A DNA stretch of 64,000 bases, from NCBI RefSeq assembly GCF_001487105.1, contig NZ_LN913001.1:1381902-1445901 (forward strand), in the 5' to 3' direction. Made by a program: the position numbers and the translations under genes. Position 1 is the stretch's first letter, and every line of letters begins with the position of its first letter. The notes below the pieces were generated by a model, which did no database searches, was not told the DNA's origin, and saw nothing but the letters and a program-made list of their open reading frames with translations. This document shows, in pieces, positions 8,748-16,696 of this stretch. Source of the stretch: Mediterraneibacter massiliensis (lineage in GTDB: Bacteria > Bacillota > Clostridia > Lachnospirales > Lachnospiraceae).

Positions 8748-9159
8748 CAAGGGCTTCACTGATTGCATCCAGTATGATCTGCGAGGTATACGGTGTATCT
8801 TTAGAAAGTGTGATGCCTTCTAAAGATTGAGTATCATAGATTTGTTCTGCGATATCTTCTATGGCAGGCTGGATGAGAGGGAACATCGTCGCTACTGCTT
8901 CATCCAGATTGGAGAACCGAATGGAATTGATTCGAGATTCGTCTACGGATACTTCTACCTCCAGGTTTGTATTGTTTAGAGTGAGGGAAGAAGTATAGAT
9001 ACCCGGAGTATATTTTTTCGCGTCTGCATGTTTTTCATTTCCATCCGGTCTGAACATGACCACAAGCAGGATGATCAAGAGAATGGCAAGTGCCGCAAAG
9101 ACAACGGTATAGATGATTTCTTTCATATGCAGGACGATGATTTTTGTTTTGGAACCCAT
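8728..9159 (-). CDS. Membrane-anchored FMN-binding-domain-like protein
   Basis: A 143-aa protein with one N-terminal membrane helix (about residues 14-37, IIYTVVFAALAILLIILLVV) and an extracytoplasmic domain. The stretch YTPGIYTSSLTLNNTNLEVEV...INSIRFS resembles the small FMN_bind fold, but the Ser/Thr used for covalent flavinylation is not clear, so flavin binding is not asserted. The ATG at 9159 follows GGGAGG with 7-base spacing; a TTG at 9174 in the same frame would place the ribosome site inside the gene and is rejected. It converges on the HAD operon. Confidence 0.65.
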   Translation of the reverse strand: MGSKTKIIVLHMKEIIYTVVFAALAILLIILLVVMFRPDGNEKHADAKKYTPGIYTSSLTLNNTNLEVEVSVDESRINSIRFSNLDEAVATMFPLIQPAIEDIAEQIYDTQSLEGITLSKDTPYTSQIILDAISEALEKAAVR

Positions 9160-9412
9160 AGAGTAACCTCCCAATGTATTTTTTTATGGCAGTGAAAACG
9201 GTATTTTCTGCCATAACAATGCTCTTCAAAGATCGTACTGCAGCGGAGGAAGTCGTACTGCGGCTGTCATCCGTTGCAGGAGAAGAACGTCAAAGAGCAG
9301 GATCCTTTTTTTATAAGTGTATGACGGAGAAAAGAAAAATATTCGTATCTTTACGTGACAAACAAGAGGCTATCCTGTAAAATGGTATCCGTAAAGTGAG
9401 AGGTGATAGAAA
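9160..9412. other. Divergent intergenic region with palindromes
   Basis: This separates the minus-strand membrane protein from pth. TATGGCAG (9185-9192) and CTGCCATA (9208-9215) form a perfect 8-bp inverted repeat with AAAA/TTTT inside, and could be an operator or a 5'-leader hairpin of the minus-strand gene. A second region folds by TGCTCTT/AAGAGCA (9220-9226 with 9293-9299) and GCAGCGG/CCGTTGC (9240-9246 with 9271-9277), followed by a T run at 9305-9312. A small reading frame through it has no ribosome site. Confidence 0.4.
9355..9383 (+). promoter_or_regulatory. Probable promoter for pth-mfd
   Basis: GTGACA (9355-9360), 17-bp spacer, TAAAAT (9378-9383), 30 bases before the pth start. Confidence 0.5.
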
Positions 9413-9991
9413 ATGTTTATTATAGCAGGACTGGGAAATCCAACAAGAGAATATGAAGGAACTAGGCATAATGCCGGTTTTGAAGTAATAGATGCGCTGG
9501 CAGAAAAATATAATATAGCGGTAGACATAAAAAAACATAGAGCCTATATAGGAAAAGGAATCATAGCGGGACAGAAAGTACTTCTGGTTAAGCCGCAGAC
9601 ATATATGAATCTAAGCGGGGAGAGCATTCGAAGTCTGGTAGATTATTATAAGATAGATGAAACGGAAGAACTCCTTATTATTTATGACGATATCAGTCTG
9701 GATCCGGGACAGATACGGATTCGGGCAAAAGGAAGTGCGGGGGGACACAATGGGATCAAGAATATCATTGCCCATTTAGGAGATCAGGTTTTTCCAAGGA
9801 TCAAGGTAGGCGTTGGGCAGAAGCCTCCGAGGCAGGATCTGGCAGAGTATGTGCTGGGACATTTTTCCGGAGAAGATAAGGAGAAAATGAAAGAAGGCTA
9901 TGCACATGCGGTTTCGGCAGCAGAATTGATCCTCTCCGGTGAAATGGCGGCGGCAATGAACGAATATAATAGGAAAAAGAAGGATGAGTAG
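9413..9991 (+). CDS. pth: Peptidyl-tRNA hydrolase
   Basis: A 192-aa cytoplasmic enzyme that releases peptides from peptidyl-tRNA that has dropped off ribosomes. The start IIAGLGNPTREYEGTRHNAGF includes the catalytic His of the RHNAGF motif; the family Asn (KPQTYMNLSG) and Asp (IIYDDISL) motifs are present, as is GSAGGHNGIKNI. Length is typical. AGAGGTG precedes the ATG. It is 5 bases before mfd, the usual neighbour in Firmicutes, and likely cotranscribed with it. Confidence 0.97.
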   Translation: MFIIAGLGNPTREYEGTRHNAGFEVIDALAEKYNIAVDIKKHRAYIGKGIIAGQKVLLVKPQTYMNLSGESIRSLVDYYKIDETEELLIIYDDISLDPGQIRIRAKGSAGGHNGIKNIIAHLGDQVFPRIKVGVGQKPPRQDLAEYVLGHFSGEDKEKMKEGYAHAVSAAELILSGEMAAAMNEYNRKKKDE

Positions 9992-9996
9992 AGGAC

Positions 9997-12900
9997 ATGC
10001 AGGCTTTTTTAGCGCCGCTTAACGAACTTGCGGATTATCAAAAAATAAAAAAAGAGCGAAGAAAAGAAGAAGGATTGATACAGATTTCTGGATGTGTAAA
10101 TTCACAGAAGACACATCTGATGTATGCGCTTGGCGATGGTTTTGGATACAAGATCATCGCTTTTTCCAGTGAGGAGAAAGCAAAAAAGGCATATGAAGAA
10201 TATCGGTTTCTGGAGGAAAATGTCTTCTTATATCCGGCAAAAGATCTTTTGTTTTACCAGGCAGATATCAAAGGCAGCCTTCTGGTGAGCAGACGGATGG
10301 AAGTGCTGCGTGCATTGATAGAAAAGAAAACGGCAGATCCTGTTACTGTGATCACTACAATGGATGCTTTCTTGGATGGCTTGCCGTCTCCGGATGAAAT
10401 TTTAAAGAGAAGAGTGCATATTACCAATACAGATACGGTGGATTTTTCAGAATTGCAAACAAAGCTTTCTGTCTTGGGATATGAAAGAGAAGAACAGATA
10501 GAAGGACCGGGGCAGTTTGCGGTACGCGGCGGTATCTTGGATGTTTATCCTCTGACGGGAGAACTGCCTGTACGGATTGAATTGTGGGGAGATGAGATTG
10601 ATTCTATACGGACCTTTGACGTGGAAAGCCAGCGTTCTGTAGAGAACCTGGATGAAGTAGTGATTTATCCGGCAAAGGAGAGACTGGAAGAGGCGGAGAA
10701 AAGTGTTTCTTTTCTTGCGTATTTTCCAAGAGAGGACAGTCTGCTGTTTTTAGATGAACCGCTCCGCCTTATGGAGCATGCCAATGAGACGGAGGAAGAA
10801 TATATTCACAGCCAGGAGAAAAGAGCGGATACGTATGCAGGTGAGACAGAAGAGAAACTTACGGTCTTTCCGGTGAAAAAAATTGCAGAAAAAATGAACC
10901 GGTATTTTGGCATTGCGTTTACGATGCTGGAATCGAAATGTGGTCCGTTTAAAGTGCGTGCGTCCTTTAGTTTCCAAGCAAAAGGAGTGAATCCGTATAA
11001 CAATAGTTTTGAATTGCTGACGCGGGATTTAAAAAGATTGAAAAGAGCAGGATACCGTGTGGTACTTCTGTCTGGTTCACGGACGAGGGCAAAGAGGCTG
11101 GCAGAGGATTTGCGGGATTATGATCTGAGCAGTTTTTACAGTGAAGATATGGACAGAGAAGTAGAGCCCGGTGAGATCATGGCAGCATACGGTCACGTGG
11201 CGGAAGGATACGAATATCCGCTGTTGAAATTCATGGTGATCTCCGAAACAGATATTTTCGGAAAAAAGAAGAAAAAGAAAAAACGCCGTGCTTATGAAGG
11301 GCAAAAAATACAGGCTTTTACTGACTTGAAAGTGGGAGATTATGTTGTCCATGAAAATCACGGACTGGGGATCTATCAGGGAATTGAAAAAATAGAGATT
11401 GATAAAGTAACAAAGGATTATATGAAAATTTCCTATGCAGATGGGGGAAGTTTATATATTCTTGCAACACAGTTGGATCTGATCCAGAAATATGCAGGGG
11501 CAGACGCGAAAAAGCCGAAGCTGAATAAGCTGGGAACAAGCCAGTGGGCCAGGACGAAAAAGCAGGTCAGGGGAGCTGTACAGGAGGTGGCGAAAGATCT
11601 GGTAGAATTGTATGCGAAGCGGCAGCAGTCCGAAGGATATGCCTATGAACCAGATACAGTGTGGCAAAAAGAATTTGAAGAGATGTTTCCCTTTGAGGAA
11701 ACAGAAGACCAGCTCCATGCCATTGAAGATACAAAGCGGGATATGGAAAGTACCAAGATCATGGATCGCCTGATCTGCGGAGATGTAGGGTATGGGAAGA
11801 CGGAGATTGCTATACGGGCGGCATTCAAGGCGGTGCAGGAGGGACGGCAGGTTGTCTATCTGGTGCCGACGACCATTTTGGCACAGCAGCATTATAATAC
11901 CTTTAGCCAGCGGATGAAAGATTTTCCTGTGCGTATCGACCTATTGTGCAGGTTCAAGACAACACAGCAGCAGAAAAAAACAGTGGAGGATTTAAAAAAG
12001 GGACTGGTGGATATCGTGATCGGTACACACCGCGTATTGTCTAAGGATGTGCAGTATAAAAATCTGGGCTTGCTGGTCATAGATGAAGAACAGCGTTTCG
12101 GGGTCACGCACAAGGAAAAGATCAAAAAGTTAAAGGAAAATATAGATGTCTTAACCCTGACTGCCACACCAATCCCCCGCACACTTCATATGAGCCTGAT
12201 CGGCATACGGGATATGAGTGTGCTTGAAGAAGCGCCTATGGATCGGATGCCGATCCAGACCTATGTGATGGAATATAATGATGAGATGGTGCGGGAGGCG
12301 ATCGTGCGGGAACTTTCCCGTAATGGACAGGTGTACTATGTATATAACCGGGTGACAGATATTGCGGATATTGCAGGCCGGATACAGAAACTGGTGCCGG
12401 AAGCGACCGTGTCTTTCGCGCATGGGCAGATGAATGAACGTCAGTTGGAAAATATCATGTATGATTTTATCAATGGAGAGATCGATGTGTTAGTATGTAC
12501 GACGATCATTGAGACAGGTTTGGACATATCCAATGCGAATACGATGATCATTCATGACGCAGACCGTTTGGGGCTTTCACAGCTATACCAGCTTCGCGGA
12601 AGAGTAGGCAGGTCAAATCGTATGGCATATGCCTTTCTTTTGTATCGCAGAGATAAGCTATTAAAAGAGGTGGCGGAGAAGCGTTTGGCGGCGATACGGG
12701 AATTTACTGATCTGGGTTCTGGTTTTAAGATCGCCATGCGGGATCTGGAAATTCGCGGAGCCGGCAATCTGCTTGGTGAGGCACAGCATGGACATATGGC
12801 GGCGGTAGGGTATGATCTATACTGCAAAATGCTCGGTGAGGCAGTACGGCAGCTGAAGGGAGAAGCAAAAGAAGAAGTGTTCACCACAACAATGGATTTA

Positions 12901-13353
12901 AATGTAGACGCTTATATACCAGAATCGTATATTCCAAATGAATATCAGAAGCTGGATATATATAAACGAATTGCGGGGATTGAAAATGAAGAAGAGCTGG
13001 AAGACATGACAGAGGAACTTTTGGATCGCTTTGGGGATATTCCCAAACGTGTGCAGCAGCTTTTAACAATCGCGGGGCTGAAGGCCCTGGCACATTCATG
13101 TTATATCACCTCTGTAGAACAAAAAGGAGATGAGTTAAAGCTTACGATGTATGAAAAAGCAAGATTGGATCCACGAAAGATACCGGAGCTCTTGAAAAGA
13201 TATGCAGGCAGTCTGGCATTTAAAAATGAGGAACCTCCCTATTTTCTGTATGTGAAGAAAGGAAGAAATGGGCAAAAGAAAACAGACTCCATACTGGATG
13301 TGGTGAAAAAGCTGTTGACAGATATGGAAATGCTGAAAACAGAGGAAAAATAA
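9997..13353 (+). CDS. mfd: Transcription-repair coupling factor Mfd
   Basis: A 1118-aa DNA translocase that removes RNA polymerase stalled at lesions and recruits UvrA. The order is UvrB-like N-terminal region, the RNA-polymerase-interacting CarD-like domain (VGDYVVHENHGLGIYQG, from about residue 445), the helicase core with Walker A GDVGYGKTE (about 593-601) and DEEQ (about 696), then the TRCF C-terminal domain. All motor motifs I see are intact and length is normal. Confidence 0.97.
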   Translation: MQAFLAPLNELADYQKIKKERRKEEGLIQISGCVNSQKTHLMYALGDGFGYKIIAFSSEEKAKKAYEEYRFLEENVFLYPAKDLLFYQADIKGSLLVSRRMEVLRALIEKKTADPVTVITTMDAFLDGLPSPDEILKRRVHITNTDTVDFSELQTKLSVLGYEREEQIEGPGQFAVRGGILDVYPLTGELPVRIELWGDEIDSIRTFDVESQRSVENLDEVVIYPAKERLEEAEKSVSFLAYFPREDSLLFLDEPLRLMEHANETEEEYIHSQEKRADTYAGETEEKLTVFPVKKIAEKMNRYFGIAFTMLESKCGPFKVRASFSFQAKGVNPYNNSFELLTRDLKRLKRAGYRVVLLSGSRTRAKRLAEDLRDYDLSSFYSEDMDREVEPGEIMAAYGHVAEGYEYPLLKFMVISETDIFGKKKKKKKRRAYEGQKIQAFTDLKVGDYVVHENHGLGIYQGIEKIEIDKVTKDYMKISYADGGSLYILATQLDLIQKYAGADAKKPKLNKLGTSQWARTKKQVRGAVQEVAKDLVELYAKRQQSEGYAYEPDTVWQKEFEEMFPFEETEDQLHAIEDTKRDMESTKIMDRLICGDVGYGKTEIAIRAAFKAVQEGRQVVYLVPTTILAQQHYNTFSQRMKDFPVRIDLLCRFKTTQQQKKTVEDLKKGLVDIVIGTHRVLSKDVQYKNLGLLVIDEEQRFGVTHKEKIKKLKENIDVLTLTATPIPRTLHMSLIGIRDMSVLEEAPMDRMPIQTYVMEYNDEMVREAIVRELSRNGQVYYVYNRVTDIADIAGRIQKLVPEATVSFAHGQMNERQLENIMYDFINGEIDVLVCTTIIETGLDISNANTMIIHDADRLGLSQLYQLRGRVGRSNRMAYAFLLYRRDKLLKEVAEKRLAAIREFTDLGSGFKIAMRDLEIRGAGNLLGEAQHGHMAAVGYDLYCKMLGEAVRQLKGEAKEEVFTTTMDLNVDAYIPESYIPNEYQKLDIYKRIAGIENEEELEDMTEELLDRFGDIPKRVQQLLTIAGLKALAHSCYITSVEQKGDELKLTMYEKARLDPRKIPELLKRYAGSLAFKNEEPPYFLYVKKGRNGQKKTDSILDVVKKLLTDMEMLKTEEK

Positions 13354-13392
13354 AGCAAAACTTCAAAAGGGAAGTAAAAATTTTGCAAAGGG

Positions 13393-13421
13393 TTGTCTGT
13401 CTGTAAAAAACAAGGTATAAT
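13393..13421 (+). promoter_or_regulatory. Promoter for the PrsA-like lipoprotein gene
   Basis: TTGTCT (13393-13398), 17-bp spacer, perfect TATAAT (13416-13421). A small GTCAG/CTGAC hairpin lies in the leader (about 13439-13458) before TTAGGAGG. Confidence 0.6.
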
Positions 13422-13483
13422 ATATAAGTTATCCGGGATGTCAGGGGATATTCTGACCGGAGAAATCTACTTAGGAGGATGTT

Positions 13484-14545
13484 ATGAAAACGTGCAGGAA
13501 GAAAATAGTTATCGCAGCGGCAGCGGCCGCTTTGCTAGTAATCGGACTTGCAGGATGCAGCGGCCCCGGAGATGACGCAGTTGTTGCGGAAGTGGGAAAG
13601 GAAAAGATTACCTTTGGCGTAGCAAATTTTTATGCAAGAATGCAGCAGGCCCAGTATGAGACATATTATGCAGGGATGATGGGAACTACACCGGAAGAGA
13701 TGTGGACGCAGGCATCCGGAGAAGATAAGACATATGAGGAGACGACGAAGGAGACGATCCTTGAAAATCTGGAGAATATGTATATCCTCTCCCAGCATGC
13801 GGAGGAATACGAGATAGGTATCACGGAAGAAGATAAAAAGGCGATGGAAAAGGCCGCGGGTATATTTGACGAGGATAATACCTTGGAAGATAAGGATATG
13901 GTATCCGGGTATAAGAAAAATATAGAAGAAGTATTGAAGCTGGCGACGATACAGGCTCGGATGCGGACTGCGATGACAGCGGACGTGGATACGGAGGTTT
14001 CAGATGAGGAAGCTGCGCAGAAAAGTATGCAGTATGTATTCTTTTCCTATACATCTGCCGATGAAAGCGGGAACACGGTTGCGCTGACAGAGGAGGAAAA
14101 GAAAGCATTGCAGACAACAGCGCAGGAATTTGCAGATGCTTTGGGAGCGGACGAGGCAAAAAATATAGAGGCAGCAGCAGCTAATGCAGGAATAGAGGTG
14201 CAGACGGCTACCTTTGACGCGGAATCGACCAGTCCTCATGCAGATCTGGTGGCAGCGGCAGATGCTTTGGAAAATGCAGGAGACATTACAGGACCGATCG
14301 TGACAGACGGCGGTATTTATGTGGCGAAATTGACCAGCCTTTTGGACAGAGAGGCAACCGACGCGAAAAAGACAAGTATCGTGGAGGAACGTAAGCAGGA
14401 ACAGTATAATTCTCTTATGGAACAATGGCGGAAAGATACTGAGATTAAAGTGCATAAGAATGTCTGGAAGAAAATAGATTTTGAAGATCAGGGTGTGACG
14501 ATCGTCGAAAGTCAGGAAGAATATACAGACGAGGCAATGGAATAG
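13484..14545 (+). CDS. PrsA/SurA-like peptidyl-prolyl isomerase lipoprotein
   Basis: A 353-aa lipoprotein predicted to sit on the outer face of the membrane and assist folding of secreted proteins. A basic start, hydrophobic stretch and lipobox LAGC (Cys about residue 25) form the signal. A SurA-N-like helical region (about 35-165) precedes a parvulin-like C-terminal half (MQYVFFSYTSADESGN ... GDITGPIVTDGGIYVAKLTS). The family assignment is good; isomerase activity is not certain because the parvulin core is divergent. TTAGGAGG precedes the ATG. It is a single-gene unit between a promoter and a terminator. Confidence 0.82.
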   Translation: MKTCRKKIVIAAAAAALLVIGLAGCSGPGDDAVVAEVGKEKITFGVANFYARMQQAQYETYYAGMMGTTPEEMWTQASGEDKTYEETTKETILENLENMYILSQHAEEYEIGITEEDKKAMEKAAGIFDEDNTLEDKDMVSGYKKNIEEVLKLATIQARMRTAMTADVDTEVSDEEAAQKSMQYVFFSYTSADESGNTVALTEEEKKALQTTAQEFADALGADEAKNIEAAAANAGIEVQTATFDAESTSPHADLVAAADALENAGDITGPIVTDGGIYVAKLTSLLDREATDAKKTSIVEERKQEQYNSLMEQWRKDTEIKVHKNVWKKIDFEDQGVTIVESQEEYTDEAME

Positions 14546-14565
14546 CAGAAAGTTCCGTTGTGAGA

Positions 14566-14610
14566 AGAAAAGACACTGCTTTTCTAAAAAGAGAAGCGGT
14601 GTCTTTTCTT
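14566..14610 (+). terminator. Terminator after the PrsA-like gene
   Basis: AAGAAAAGACAC and GTGTCTTTTCTT form the outer stem, with GCTTTTCT/AGAGAAGC inside, and it ends in T-rich sequence. It could serve both strands, as the next gene converges. Confidence 0.75.
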
Positions 14611-14659
14611 ACATAAAACCTGAAATATCTCTACTTCATACGTATAGAATAGATAGATA

Positions 14660-15145
14660 TCAGATATATTCCATTTTTTCAAAATAATGCATTAGGATAT
14701 CAGGACAGTTATCCACCCCGAACTGGGATGTATCCAGAATCATGTGATAATCATTTACATCTCCCCAGGTTTTTCCTGTATGTTCGTAGTAGTAAGCGGC
14801 ACGTTGTGCATCTGTCGTTTCTACTAATTCTTTTGCTTGTTCGTAAGAAAGAGAATATAGAGCCATAATCCGTTGGATACGGTCTTCCTTATCTGCACAT
14901 ACAAAAATATTCAGTACATTCCATTTGTCTTTGAGGATATCGGAAGCGCAGCGTCCCAGTATGATACAGGGGTGTTCGGCAAGTTTGCGTATGGCCTGCG
15001 CTTCGCTTTCGTACAGATGGTCATTTAGCTGCTGCTCAATGGCAGCTTTATCATAGACAGGAATATGAAGCCGTTTGGAAAGCTCAGCGGCAATAACACT
15101 TGCGCCGGTTCCAAAACGGCGGCTCATTGTAATGACTAACTTCAT
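14660..15145 (-). CDS. Cytidylate kinase-like family protein
   Basis: A 161-aa P-loop protein of the cytidylate-kinase-like family. The nucleotide loop is SRRFGTGASVIA near the N-terminus; PCIILGRCASDIL and DKEDRIQRIM follow as in nucleoside kinases. It is shorter than true CMP kinase and its substrate is unknown. The ATG at 15145 is preceded by AAGGAGG with good spacing; an upstream start adding MYSIYKGGVI would put that site inside the gene and is rejected. It follows fprA on the same strand. Confidence 0.8.
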   Translation of the reverse strand: MKLVITMSRRFGTGASVIAAELSKRLHIPVYDKAAIEQQLNDHLYESEAQAIRKLAEHPCIILGRCASDILKDKWNVLNIFVCADKEDRIQRIMALYSLSYEQAKELVETTDAQRAAYYYEHTGKTWGDVNDYHMILDTSQFGVDNCPDILMHYFEKMEYI

Positions 15146-15232
15146 AATAACTCCTCCTTTGTATATGCTGTACATTATACCATTAAATTCTAAAAAAATG
15201 AAGAAATATCTATTGGAGTTTTTAAGCTATAG

Positions 15233-16435
15233 TTATTTAAGTTCTTCAGCTATTTTTTTAGCCAGTTCTTTTAAAGCTTCCATATGATCTTCTTTTAAAG
15301 ATGATTTTATCGTAAAGTTATCTGTGATCAGACGAGTATTTTTCATTTCTTTCAATTTTGCCTCCATCAGTTTGGTAGACTGGGGCGCCCAGCTTCCGTT
15401 TCCAAGTACGGCAAAGGTCCTGTTCTGGACAGACAGCGCCTGCATGTCTTCCAGATACGTGTTCATCAGAGGATAGATGCCGTTATTGTAAGTAGGAGCG
15501 GCCAGGATGATGTGGCTGTATTTGAAGGTATCGGAAATTAACTCAGAAACATGGGTCTTGGAAATATTATGGAAACAAATATTTTTTACGCCTGCTTCTG
15601 CAAGAAAGGAAGCAAATACTTCCGCCATGTTTTCCGTATTGCCGTACATAGAAGCTGCGGCGATCATGACTCCTTTTTCTTCCGGTTCATATTTACTCCA
15701 CAGATCGTATTTTTCCAGAATATAGGAGAGATTATTTCTCCAGATAGGTCCATGGAGAGGGCAGAGCATTCTGATATCCAGTCCGGCCGCTTTTTTCAGG
15801 ACATTTTGTACTTGCATACCGTATTTGCCGACGATATTTGTATAATATCGTCTTGTCTCGTCAAGCCAGCCATGGTCAAAGTCGATCTCGTCAGTAAACA
15901 GATTTCCGTTTAACGCTCCAAAAGTTCCGAATGCGTCGGCAGAAAAGAGAATCTTATCTGTTTCATCATAGGTCATCATGGCCTCCGGCCAGTGTACCAT
16001 AGGAGCCATGACAAAGCGCAGAGTATGTCTGCCGAAATTTAAAGAATCCCCTTCTTTGACTGTGATTGTTTTACCTTCTGTTTCCAGATCATAAAACTGA
16101 TGGATAAAAGGGAAGGTTTTTATGTTTCCGATGATCTTCAAATCAGGGTAGCGCCAAAGAAGATCTTCGATCAAGGCACAGTGGTCCGGTTCCATATGGT
16201 TTATGATGAGATAGTCTAAAGGGCGGCCATTCAAAGCCGCTGTGACATTTTCCAAAAACTGCCGGCTGATCGCGGCGTCTGCAGTGTCTAAAAGAACGGT
16301 TTTCTCATCTAACAATAGATAAGAATTGTAAGATACGCCTTTAGAGAGTGGAAAAATATTTTCAAACAACTCTAGACGTCTGTCGTTTCCACCTACCCAG
16401 TATAAATCTTCAGTGATTTTTCTGTAATTGTGCAT
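15233..16435 (-). CDS. fprA: Flavodiiron protein (anaerobic O2/NO reductase)
   Basis: A 400-aa two-domain enzyme that reduces oxygen to water or nitric oxide to N2O in anaerobes. The N-terminal metallo-beta-lactamase fold has the diiron motif HMEPDH (His80, Glu82, Asp84, His85) and later ligands in MVHWPEAM and LCPLHGPIW. The C-terminal flavodoxin domain (from about 255) starts with AAASMYGNTENMA. No rubredoxin domain is fused. AAAGGAGGATCC precedes the ATG. An IS with a long direct repeat was inserted 80 bp or more upstream, but the duplication leaves its promoter region in place. Confidence 0.95.
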   Translation of the reverse strand: MHNYRKITEDLYWVGGNDRRLELFENIFPLSKGVSYNSYLLLDEKTVLLDTADAAISRQFLENVTAALNGRPLDYLIINHMEPDHCALIEDLLWRYPDLKIIGNIKTFPFIHQFYDLETEGKTITVKEGDSLNFGRHTLRFVMAPMVHWPEAMMTYDETDKILFSADAFGTFGALNGNLFTDEIDFDHGWLDETRRYYTNIVGKYGMQVQNVLKKAAGLDIRMLCPLHGPIWRNNLSYILEKYDLWSKYEPEEKGVMIAAASMYGNTENMAEVFASFLAEAGVKNICFHNISKTHVSELISDTFKYSHIILAAPTYNNGIYPLMNTYLEDMQALSVQNRTFAVLGNGSWAPQSTKLMEAKLKEMKNTRLITDNFTIKSSLKEDHMEALKELAKKIAEELK

Positions 16436-16514
16436 ATATAGGATCCTCCTTTTATTCTCCTAGACAATAAGCCTGGCAGACATGTAGATATTACTCATTA
16501 GCAGACTGTCGTGG

Positions 16515-16696
16515 GAGATTTAACATTTAAAATAGTACTGATAAGCTTTACTGCCGTTTCTATTTTAACATAAAAGTTGAAATTAGCAAGATAGTTACCT
16601 GTTTTCGTACAAAAACTATTTTACCAATTATTCTTAGCTATATTTGCGCGAGAATAGAAAGAGAAGAATTGTAATTAGAGGAAAAATGAATTATAG
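16515..16696. repeat. 182-bp direct repeat, left copy (IS target duplication)
   Basis: Identical over 182 bases to 18670-18851, immediately on either side of IS copy 2 (offset 2155 = 1973 + 182). Boundaries are uncertain by about 3 bases because GAGA also follows the IS end in copy 1. It contains only intergenic DNA of the divergent fprA / Spx-like pair. Confidence 0.93.

Noticed and set aside
9174..9380. 68-codon frame upstream of pth
   Set aside because: No ribosome site, overlaps palindromes and the pth promoter, no recognisable motif.
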